Origin: Chloroflexia bacterium
GTDB lineage: Bacteria; Chloroflexota; Chloroflexia; Thermomicrobiales; UBA6265
Direction of reading: 5' to 3'
Assembly (NCBI GenBank): GCA_013698495.1
Contig: JACCUV010000127.1
Location: forward strand, 1 to 5,745
DNA: 5,745 bases
A program made the translations under genes and the position numbers. Positions 1 to 5,344 of this stretch are shown in pieces (position 1 is the first letter of the stretch; every line of letters begins with the position of its first letter). The notes under the pieces were generated by a model, which saw nothing but the letters and a program-made list of their open reading frames with translations, was not told the origin of the DNA and made no database searches.

Positions 1-1
1 C

Positions 2-331
2 GGCGGCGATGGCCAACCGCAGTGGAACATGCAGGCGATCGTCGCCATGCTCGACGCCGGGATGGACGCCCAGGCGGCGATCGAAATGCCACGGTGGACG
101 AGCTGGCCGGGAACCGACCCGAGCACGATCGACAACCCGTTCGAGCTGCGGATCGAGGATCGGATCAATCCCGACGTTGTCGCCGAACTCGAGTCGCGCG
201 GTCACCACGTTCGAATCGTCGGTGGTTGGGCTGGGGGCGGCGCCAGCCAGATCATCGCCCGCGATCCGGAAACGGGGGTCCTGATCGGCGGCACCGACGC
301 CCGCGTCGAAGGCAACGTGTTGGGGTTTTAG
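2..331 (+). CDS. Gamma-glutamyltransferase, C-terminal part (5' end outside window)
   Basis: Open from the window edge in the frame that starts at base 2 and ends at a TAG at 329-331; 109 codons are present. The visible start GGDGQPQWNMQ followed by LDAGMDAQAAIEMPRW matches the conserved region of the small (catalytic) subunit of gamma-glutamyltranspeptidases, where a GG-D-x-QPQ stretch precedes a helix and an 'AIE-PRW' motif. The tail with GGGASQI, a 'GVLIGGTDAR' strand and a final EGNVLGF is the usual C-terminal end of the family, so the gene ends naturally. The family cleaves the gamma-glutamyl bond of glutathione and related compounds and transfers or hydrolyses the glutamyl group; members mature by self-cleavage at a Thr that would lie upstream of this window. 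Signal peptide, catalytic Thr and start cannot be judged here. Family assignment is firm; substrate is not, since many bacterial homologues have other amidase roles. Confidence 0.9.
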   Translation, partial: GGDGQPQWNMQAIVAMLDAGMDAQAAIEMPRWTSWPGTDPSTIDNPFELRIEDRINPDVVAELESRGHHVRIVGGWAGGGASQIIARDPETGVLIGGTDARVEGNVLGF

Positions 332-335
332 ATTT

Positions 336-473
336 ACGTCATTTCGAGCCTCTTGAGAAATCTCGGCTCTGCTGGACACGTCGCAACGGCCCTCAAACTC
401 GTGTTCGCCGCGACGACGAGGTCTCTCCACCCATTCGACCCCGCTCAGGGCAGGCTTTCGGTCGAGATGACGT
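336..473. repeat. Imperfect inverted-repeat intergenic element, copy 1
   Basis: The ends are inverted copies: ACGTCATTTCGAGC at 336-349 against ACGTCATCTCGACC read from the other strand at 473-460 (12 of 14 identical). Further in, TTGAGAAATCTCGGC (353-367) pairs imperfectly with the reverse complement of the stretch around 418-432. The right arm also carries GCTCAGGG (443-450) and CCACCCAT (427-434), both shared with the element at 5485-5676. It begins 4 nt after the gamma-glutamyltransferase stop, so its RNA could fold and act as a terminator or 3'-end stabiliser. It has no coding capacity and resembles the short dispersed REP/MITE-like elements seen in the gaps of many GC-rich genomes. The terminator role is inference. 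Confidence 0.55.
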
Positions 474-526
474 TTTGGCGGGGTTCACCGACGCGTCTTG
501 CATCGCGATGATCGCGCCAATACGCC

Positions 527-1081
527 TTACACGTGATTGCCGAGGAATCCCGCAAAGCGGTCGGCCGCCGGAGCGGTTGCCGGGACGGGAACTTCGTCCT
601 TGTACGATCCGTCCTTGGCACGATCGTACCCCTCGAAGCCAACCCGGAAGGCGGCCAGCAGCGACTCGTTGAGTTCCGGGGCCAGGTTGGTGTCCTGACC
701 CGTCGCTTTGGCCAGGTCCCAGCCATGGATCATGAACTCGCTGGTGCGCGTCCCCACGTACCAATCGTTCAACCGCTGCTCTGCGGTCGCCGCCTCGATC
801 GCCGCCCACAGGTCGTCCATCGACGCATCGAAGACCTCGATCGGGTCACCATCACCGACGAAATCGTCCGTCGGAAAATCTGCACCCTCCGCGATCACGT
901 TCCGCTCGACCCAGCGATTCCCCTGAATCACGTGATTCATCAAGGCGCGCACATCCCACTCATCGCTGGGTGTCGGCGCGGTCCATTGATCGGGAGTCAC
1001 GTTTCCCAGAACACGACGGAACTCACCGTGGGCGAATTTGATTCCGTCGATTGCTTCTTGCTCGGCCGCTTCGTCACTCAA
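527..1081 (-). CDS. TIGR03086-type metal-binding protein (DinB / mycothiol-dependent maleylpyruvate isomerase N-terminal fold)
   Basis: 184 residues, the normal size for this single-domain family. Family landmarks appear in order: an N-terminal helix, WTAPTPSDEWDVRALMNHVI (33-52), GNRWVERNVI, a DP-x-x-x-F segment (79-84), then the helix SEFMIHGWDLAKATG (114-128) and a C-terminal VPVPATAPAADRFAGFLG. H50, E115 and H119 fit the H...ExxxH divalent-metal triad of the DinB/MDMPI fold, so the metal site looks intact. Members are small cytoplasmic four-helix proteins, some being thiol-dependent transferases or isomerases; the reaction of this one is unknown. I place the start at TTG 1081-1079 because GGAG (1092-1089) lies 7 nt upstream and no ATG or GTG fits in frame nearby. 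The gene lies downstream of the PHP gene in the same direction after a 159-nt gap that has its own candidate promoter, so it may be transcribed separately. Confidence 0.85.
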   Translation of the reverse strand: MSDEAAEQEAIDGIKFAHGEFRRVLGNVTPDQWTAPTPSDEWDVRALMNHVIQGNRWVERNVIAEGADFPTDDFVGDGDPIEVFDASMDDLWAAIEAATAEQRLNDWYVGTRTSEFMIHGWDLAKATGQDTNLAPELNESLLAAFRVGFEGYDRAKDGSYKDEVPVPATAPAADRFAGFLGNHV

Positions 1082-1109
1082 GTGAACACTCCAATCCGGA
1101 CTTTAATAC

Positions 1110-1140
1110 CTGAATGAGCCATTCACGGGCTCGCCGTCAG
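1110..1140 (-). other. Hairpin in the leader of the DinB-like gene
   Basis: On the minus strand CTGA (1140-1137) and TCAG (1113-1110) form an outer stem. GAGCC (1132-1128) and GGCTC (1120-1116) form an inner 5-bp stem with a 7-nt loop. It lies between the candidate promoter and the ribosome-binding site of the DinB-like gene, about 28 nt before its start, and about 100 nt past the end of the PHP gene. No run of T follows, so a classic intrinsic terminator is unlikely. It could be an mRNA leader structure or chance. Confidence 0.3.
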
Positions 1141-1162
1141 CCGAAAGCTCGGCGTTTATGAA

Positions 1163-1190
1163 AGCATACCAAGCGTCGTGTCGAAATCAA
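1163..1190 (-). promoter_or_regulatory. Candidate sigma-70-type promoter for the DinB-like gene
   Basis: TTGATT (1190-1185) and TATGCT (1168-1163) on the minus strand are separated by 16 nt, each matching 4 of 6 consensus positions. They sit in a locally AT-rich stretch of an otherwise GC-rich region, giving a leader of roughly 75 nt to the TTG start at 1081. Prediction by eye only. Confidence 0.3.
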
Positions 1191-1240
1191 TTACCTCACA
1201 CGTAGGCGGCAGGCTAACATCGACCACCTGGTTCGAGTGA

Positions 1241-2242
1241 TTACACCCGGACCACTTGCCGCTTCTCATCCCGTTTAAGCTTCGTCGGTTTGGCGACCCG
1301 CGGGTCCATACCCGGAGCCCAGGACACGCCATCGGGAGGCGGGTCTACGTCGAAGCCGAGTTGCGCCAAGAGGTCTCTCGCCCAGACTGCCCGCCACGGG
1401 CGGGGATCGACCGGAACGCCCGGTCCGTGCGAGTCCGAACCCGCGCCGATCAGCAAACCTCGCGATTCGGCGATCCGCCGATAGCGGGCTGTGTCGGCAT
1501 CGGTGTAGGTTCGGTAGTGCCCTTCGATGCCATGGAGCGGTGTCGCCTTCAACATCCGGTCGAGCGTGTTGGCGTTCAACGCCGGGCCGAGGTCGGCTCG
1601 CCCGGGATGGGCGAGGATGCAGACTCCACCTGCTTGATGCGCCGCCGCGACCACATCCTCAAGCGGAGTGTCGTACGTAAAGTTGCCGCCCAGGGCAACC
1701 ACCAGTTCGGCTGCCTCTTTCAGGCTGGGAACATGCCCGGCGGCGATCATCGCTCGCAACACATGCACCGGCATTGGCTTGCGGCCACCGGTTTCCTCCG
1801 TCATTCTCGGAATCGGCCGGCCCGAACGCTCGACCCGGCGCCGAGCATCGACGGCGAGCGACATGAACCGCTGGTCATGCTCCGCCATCAGCTTGAGAAA
1901 CGCACGGGCCTCCGGTCGCGAATCGTCTGGCCGGATGCCGTAGACGAGCAGGTGCCACTGGCGTCCACCCCAGCGCACGGTGACCTCAGTCCCTGGCACG
2001 ATCCGCACTCCGCGCCGCTGACCGAGATCGATCGCCTCGAGCACGGAATCCTGCGTGTCGTGATCGCAGACAGAGGCGACAACGATTCCGCGTGCCACGA
2101 GGTCGTCGATCAGCGCCGACGGCGACCAGAAGCCATCGCTGGCATACGTGTGGAGATGCATATCCACGGCCGCGTCAAAGTCAAGCCGAATTCCAGATGC
2201 CTGATGATTCGTTGAATACGGTGAAGTTGGCACGTCTTGCAA
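1241..2242 (-). CDS. PHP-domain metal-dependent phosphoesterase (TrpH/YciV-like)
   Basis: 333 residues. The PHP fold is shown by DMHLHTYASDG (27-37), CDHDT (59-63), PGTEV (83-87), WHLLVYG (96-102), ILAHPGR (209-215), GIEGHYR (238-244) and GSDSHGP (268-274). All nine expected metal ligands seem present: H29, H31, D36, H61, E86, H97, H212, D270, H272. The enzyme should therefore bind a multinuclear metal centre and hydrolyse phosphoesters. Characterised relatives (E. coli YciV/RNase AM, nucleoside 3',5'-bisphosphate phosphatases) act on short RNA ends or bisphosphonucleotides; the exact substrate here is inference. The middle region (about 105-195) is the usual helical insertion. The last 20 residues are a basic tail rich in K and R beyond the catalytic core. 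Start: TTG 2242-2240, with AGGAG (2251-2247) only 4 nt upstream; an in-frame GTG three codons later (13 nt spacing) is the alternative. The gene is divergent from the mutase gene. Confidence 0.88.
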   Translation of the reverse strand: MQDVPTSPYSTNHQASGIRLDFDAAVDMHLHTYASDGFWSPSALIDDLVARGIVVASVCDHDTQDSVLEAIDLGQRRGVRIVPGTEVTVRWGGRQWHLLVYGIRPDDSRPEARAFLKLMAEHDQRFMSLAVDARRRVERSGRPIPRMTEETGGRKPMPVHVLRAMIAAGHVPSLKEAAELVVALGGNFTYDTPLEDVVAAAHQAGGVCILAHPGRADLGPALNANTLDRMLKATPLHGIEGHYRTYTDADTARYRRIAESRGLLIGAGSDSHGPGVPVDPRPWRAVWARDLLAQLGFDVDPPPDGVSWAPGMDPRVAKPTKLKRDEKRQVVRV

Positions 2243-2458
2243 AGTACTCCTGGCGTCGTAGCTTCGTTGTCGAATGCATGATACTTGCCCTGGTCCGTAC
2301 TTCGGAAAGGGCGTGACTACTCATGCAGCCGGTGTCAAGCTGGTTCGACAACGATCCTCGCCTTCATATCGTCAACGCTGGGGGCTCGGGCAAGTCCCAC
2401 CCAGGATAGGGGATACTTGAACCAGCATCTGGCATGACCGGTTTGCGAGGAGAAGAAG
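2243..2458. promoter_or_regulatory. Divergent intergenic region between the PHP and mutase genes
   Basis: These 216 nt must hold the control signals of both flanking genes. By eye, TCGACA (2345-2350) and TATCGT (2367-2372), 16 nt apart, are a weak plus-strand promoter candidate for the mutase. TATCAT on the minus strand (2283-2278) is a possible -10 box for the PHP gene, without a good -35. The octamer GATACTTG occurs twice, at 2280-2287 and 2412-2419, and could be a protein-binding half-site or chance. No small gene or RNA is evident. Confidence 0.35.
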
Positions 2459-3835
2459 ATGACCAACGAGCAGTTCGAACCGCTCAACCCGAAAGGGAGC
2501 ACCGTGTTTGGGGCCTACGACGTGCGCGGACTCGTGCCGGAGGAACTGAACCCGGACATCGCGTACCGAATCGGCCGCGCCACCACCGCGTTCCTCGGCG
2601 CCACCGAGTTCGTGGTTGGGCGGGATATGCGGGTCTCGGGACCGGCCCTTTCCGCCGCCCTGATCGACGGCTTGCGCGACCAGGGCGCCAACGTCACCGA
2701 TATTGGACTCGTCTCCACCGACACGCTCTACTTCGCGGTCGGCAAGTACGGCTACGAGGCCGGCGTGATGATCACCGCATCGCACAACCCCGCCGCCTAC
2801 AACGGATTCAAGATTTGCCGCGAGGAAGCGCGCGCCCTCTCGAAGGAAACGGGCATCGGCGAAATCGGGGAACTCGTGATCAGCGGCGAGCTCCCGCCGA
2901 TGGCCGACAGGCGAGGCGATCTTTCCGAGCGCGACGTGCTCGACGCCTATGCCGAGTACGTGTTGGGCATGATCGACCCCTCCAGCATCAAGCCGCTGAA
3001 AATCGCGATCGACGCCGGCAACGGCATGGCCGGCGCGCTTGTGCCGCCCGTGTTCGCCCACTTGCCCTGCGAAGTCGTGCCGTTGTACTTCGAGCTGGAT
3101 GGCACATTCCCCAACCACGTCGCCAACCCGATCGAGCCGGAGAACATCCGCGACCTGCAGCGCACCGTCGTCGAGCAAGGGTGCGACCTCGGCGTCGCAT
3201 TCGATGGCGACGCCGACCGCATGTTCCTGATCGACGAGCACGGCGCCTTCGTCGGTGGCGATATGACGACGGCGATGGTGGCGCTCGAAATGCTCCGGAA
3301 AAACCCGGGCTCAGCGATCGTCTATAACCTGATCTGCTCGCGCACGGTGCCAGAAATCATTGAGGAGCACGGCGGTCGCCCGATTCGAACGCCAGTCGGT
3401 CACTCGATTATCAAGGCCCTGATGCGCGACGAGGATGCGATTTTCGGCGGCGAGCACTCCGGGCATTTCTACTTCCGGGACAATTGGTACGCCGACTCCG
3501 GGCTGATTGCGCTCTTGACCGTGCTGCAGCTCATCTCCGATGAGGACCAGTCGCTCTCCGCGATCCTCGAACCGATCGACAGCCGCTTCCGATCCGGCGA
3601 AATCAACTCCGAAGTCGCCGATGTCGGGGCTACCGTCAAGCGCATCGAGGATCACTATGCCAGTCACGGTGGGGAACTCGATGACCTCGACGGCCTGACC
3701 GTGGAATTCGACGACTGGTGGTTCAACCTGCGGGCCTCGAACACCCAGCCACTGCTCCGGCTCAACGTCGAGGCCGACGACAAGGCCCTGCTCGACCGCA
3801 AGACGGCGGAAGTGTTGGCGATGATCCGCCGGTAA
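2459..3835 (+). CDS. Phosphomannomutase/phosphoglucomutase (alpha-D-phosphohexomutase family)
   Basis: 458 residues, the usual length of bacterial PMM/PGM (ManB/AlgC type). Four domains are marked by their loops: FGAYDVRG (17-24) near the start; the catalytic phosphoserine loop TASHNP (106-111, Ser108); the metal loop DGDADR (249-254); the sugar-specificity loop GEHSGH (331-336); and the phosphate-binding loop RASNTQP (425-431). All are intact, so the enzyme should be active. It interconverts hexose 6- and 1-phosphates in the cytoplasm, feeding GDP-mannose or UDP-glucose synthesis for polysaccharides and glycoconjugates. GEHSGH is typical of dual-specificity mannose/glucose enzymes; which substrate dominates is inference. 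ATG 2459 is well supported by GAGGAG (2447-2452) 6 nt upstream, and the protein begins shortly before the conserved YDVRG. It is the only plus-strand gene in this part and ends 3 nt before the stop of the opposing ABM-like gene. Confidence 0.95.
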   Translation: MTNEQFEPLNPKGSTVFGAYDVRGLVPEELNPDIAYRIGRATTAFLGATEFVVGRDMRVSGPALSAALIDGLRDQGANVTDIGLVSTDTLYFAVGKYGYEAGVMITASHNPAAYNGFKICREEARALSKETGIGEIGELVISGELPPMADRRGDLSERDVLDAYAEYVLGMIDPSSIKPLKIAIDAGNGMAGALVPPVFAHLPCEVVPLYFELDGTFPNHVANPIEPENIRDLQRTVVEQGCDLGVAFDGDADRMFLIDEHGAFVGGDMTTAMVALEMLRKNPGSAIVYNLICSRTVPEIIEEHGGRPIRTPVGHSIIKALMRDEDAIFGGEHSGHFYFRDNWYADSGLIALLTVLQLISDEDQSLSAILEPIDSRFRSGEINSEVADVGATVKRIEDHYASHGGELDDLDGLTVEFDDWWFNLRASNTQPLLRLNVEADDKALLDRKTAEVLAMIRR

Positions 3836-3838
3836 GGA

Positions 3839-4168
3839 TCATTGCTCCGGGGTTTGAAGAGTCAGATCGGTAAATGGCACGTCGAAGTGGTCGACGCGCG
3901 GTTCCAGGTGCAGCAGGTAGGCCTCGTCCTCGTCGTAGTAGTGCGAGGCTTCCGGATCGTCGCCCGCGAACGACTTGATCGCCTCCATGTCCGTCCAGAA
4001 GGTGAGGATCGTGAATTCAACGGCGCCCTCGATCTCGCGCTGGAGGATCGTGACGCCCTGGTTGCCGGGCGTCGCCTGATAGTCGGCCACACCGGTTCGA
4101 TGCAGGTAATCGAGATAGGTTGCGGCGTCGTGCGGGCGGACTCGTCCCCGCCAGATTCGAGCAATCAT
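3839..4168 (-). CDS. ABM-like small protein (dimeric alpha+beta barrel, antibiotic biosynthesis monooxygenase-type)
   Basis: 109 residues from ATG 4168, beginning MIARIWRGRVRPHDAATYLDY. The pattern of an N-terminal beta strand, the helix DAATYLDYLHRTG, a strand with GVTILQRE, the strand EFTILTFWTD, a helix MEAIKSFAG and YYDEDEAYLLHLEP is that of the ABM/dimeric alpha+beta barrel superfamily; close relatives are usually annotated 'antibiotic biosynthesis monooxygenase' or hypothetical. The fold occurs in cofactor-free oxygenases, haem-degrading enzymes and stress proteins, so the name does not prove a reaction. The reading frame stays open upstream to a TTG at 4225, but that extension (GIVRFGDFRGAHDERRRL) looks unlike the family, and ATG 4168 has AAGG 9 nt upstream. 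It is the last gene of the azlC-azlD run and converges on the mutase. Confidence 0.75.
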   Translation of the reverse strand: MIARIWRGRVRPHDAATYLDYLHRTGVADYQATPGNQGVTILQREIEGAVEFTILTFWTDMEAIKSFAGDDPEASHYYDEDEAYLLHLEPRVDHFDVPFTDLTLQTPEQ

Positions 4169-4242
4169 CAGTCTTCGCCTTTCATCGTGAGCACCTCGGA
4201 AATCGCCGAAACGGACAATCCCCAAGGGAACATCTCACACAT
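4168..4242 (-). CDS. Possible 24-codon ORF bridging azlD and the ABM-like gene
   Basis: ATG 4242-4240 shares its A with the TGA of azlD (4244-4242), and the ORF ends in a TGA (4170-4168) that shares its A with the ATG of the ABM-like gene. The whole gap is therefore read in one frame with a TGATG junction at both ends. The predicted peptide begins MCEMFPWGLSV and ends LTMKGED; I recognise no family. An internal ATG at 4185, with GAGGTG 6 nt upstream (4197-4192), would give only the last 5 codons. It may be a real small protein, a coupling ORF that delivers ribosomes to the next start, or chance. Confidence 0.3.
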   Translation of the reverse strand: MCEMFPWGLSVSAISEVLTMKGED

Positions 4243-4544
4243 CAAATCAGTTGGCGCATCAGCCAAACCGTGCCGACGCCGGCCACCATCGCGACAAGCA
4301 AACTGTTTGTCAGCCGCATCGCCAGCGCCGTCGCCGCCACCGCGCAGACACCGGGGATTCCCTCTTCCGCCATCGCCGGCGCGACAAGCGAGATCAACAC
4401 CGCGCCCGGCAGGTAGGTGAGCCCGATCTCAATTCGCGGGGAGATCGTGACCCGACCCATCAACCAGTACCCTCCCGCCCGGCAGCCGTAGGTAACGATC
4501 GCCATCAGGAGAATCGCCAGCAGCGCCGCTGGATGGATCGTCAC
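4242..4544 (-). CDS. azlD: AzlD family branched-chain amino acid transport subunit
   Basis: 100 residues, the usual AzlD size, nearly all hydrophobic. Three or four membrane segments are visible: residues about 5-20 (PAALLAILLMAIVTYG), 41-57 (GLTYLPGAVLISLVAPA), 63-78 and 80-98. The CRAGGYWLMGR stretch (21-31) after the first segment and the 'LTYLPGAVL' motif are typical of AzlD. With AzlC it forms an inner-membrane exporter of branched-chain amino acids or analogues (as in Bacillus AzlCD and Corynebacterium BrnFE); AzlD is the small subunit. The start is GTG 4544-4542, overlapping the azlC stop as GTGA, with GGAG 8 nt upstream (4556-4553), which strongly suggests translational coupling. The family is clear; the exported compound is inferred from relatives. 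Confidence 0.88.
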   Translation of the reverse strand: MTIHPAALLAILLMAIVTYGCRAGGYWLMGRVTISPRIEIGLTYLPGAVLISLVAPAMAEEGIPGVCAVAATALAMRLTNSLLVAMVAGVGTVWLMRQLI

Positions 4545-5344
4545 GGCGCCCGCTCCGGGGTTGTGGCCGGTGCAAGCGCCGGTGTGCCGAAGAGGAAGCC
4601 GACCGCGAATCCGAAGATGCCGCCGACCAGCACGTACCAGGTGCCCGGCAGGATCCACGACGCCAACAGCGCGGCCGCTCCGGCGGCGCCCCAGGGCACG
4701 AGATCGAATGCCTGGCGGTACCCCGAAAACAGGATCGCCGCGAAGATCGTGGTGAACGCGAAGTCGAGACCGACCGCGGTTGGATCGCCGACCCCGCCCC
4801 CGATCGCGTGGCCGCTGAGTATCGCCAGAATCCAGCAGACGCCAATGAACAGGTTGGCCCCGAGGAAGAATCCCGCGTCCCGCTCTCCCCGGCGGCGTTC
4901 GTTCATCGCCACCGCCCAGCCCTCGTCCGCCATCACGTGCAACATCGGGTAGACGGCGCGCCTGGGCAACGATTCCAGCCATGGCCGGGCGGCCGCGCCG
5001 AGGAGCACAAAGCGCAGATTGATGAGCAACGTCGTGGTCACAATCGAGAGAATTGGCAGCGGATAGGTCCAAAACTCCAGCGCCGCGGTTTGCGAGGCGC
5101 CGCCGAACACCACGACGTTCATGAGGAGATTTTCCAGAAAACTCAGCCCGACCTGACGCGCCAGCAATCCATAGACGACGCCGTAAACCGCAACTCCGAT
5201 CCCGAACGGAACGGCGGCGGCGATTCCACGGCGCACGCCAGATGCCGTGAACACCGTCGTCGAGGTCGTGTTGTCCGATCTGCTGACGATTGTCAATCCC
5301 GATCCTGTTGGAGGCTCGCTCAGTTCGCCGTCGCATTGTGGCAC
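4541..5344 (-). CDS. azlC: AzlC family branched-chain amino acid exporter, large subunit
   Basis: 267 residues from GTG 5344. The AzlC domain starts at about residue 36 with GVRRGIAAAVPFGIGVAVYG and carries the family motif VFGGASQTAAL (79-89), then NLRFVLLGAA (109-118, where many relatives have NLRH), ADEGWAVA (139-146) and LDFAFTTIFAAIL (193-205). Several membrane helices are apparent, at about 41-62, 72-90, 96-118, 157-181, 195-208, 213-232 and 234-254. It is the main membrane subunit of the AzlCD exporter. The N-terminal 35 residues are polar, low in conservation and longer than usual, so the start is uncertain: GTG 5344 has TAGG 5 nt upstream, while TTG 5296 (residue 17) has AGGA 6 nt upstream and would give 251 residues. 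It is the first gene of the run azlC-azlD-ABM. No regulator gene lies beside it. Confidence 0.88.
   Translation of the reverse strand: MPQCDGELSEPPTGSGLTIVSRSDNTTSTTVFTASGVRRGIAAAVPFGIGVAVYGVVYGLLARQVGLSFLENLLMNVVVFGGASQTAALEFWTYPLPILSIVTTTLLINLRFVLLGAAARPWLESLPRRAVYPMLHVMADEGWAVAMNERRRGERDAGFFLGANLFIGVCWILAILSGHAIGGGVGDPTAVGLDFAFTTIFAAILFSGYRQAFDLVPWGAAGAAALLASWILPGTWYVLVGGIFGFAVGFLFGTPALAPATTPERAP

Noticed and set aside
504..516. Palindrome CGCGATGATCGCG downstream of the DinB-like gene as a terminator
   Set aside because: Only a short stem is possible and no T run follows; likely chance in GC-rich sequence.
1256..2215. 319-codon plus-strand open frame opposite the PHP gene
   Set aside because: Antisense shadow in GC-rich sequence; translation is rich in Arg, His and Pro with no family motif, while the minus strand has an intact PHP domain.
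2372..3241. 289-codon minus-strand open frame opposite the mutase
   Set aside because: Overlaps a fully conserved mutase on the other strand and shows no recognisable domain; a by-product of GC-rich codon use.
4169..4225. Longer start (TTG 4225) for the ABM-like gene
   Set aside because: The extra 19 residues do not look like the family, and ATG 4168 matches the normal N-terminus.
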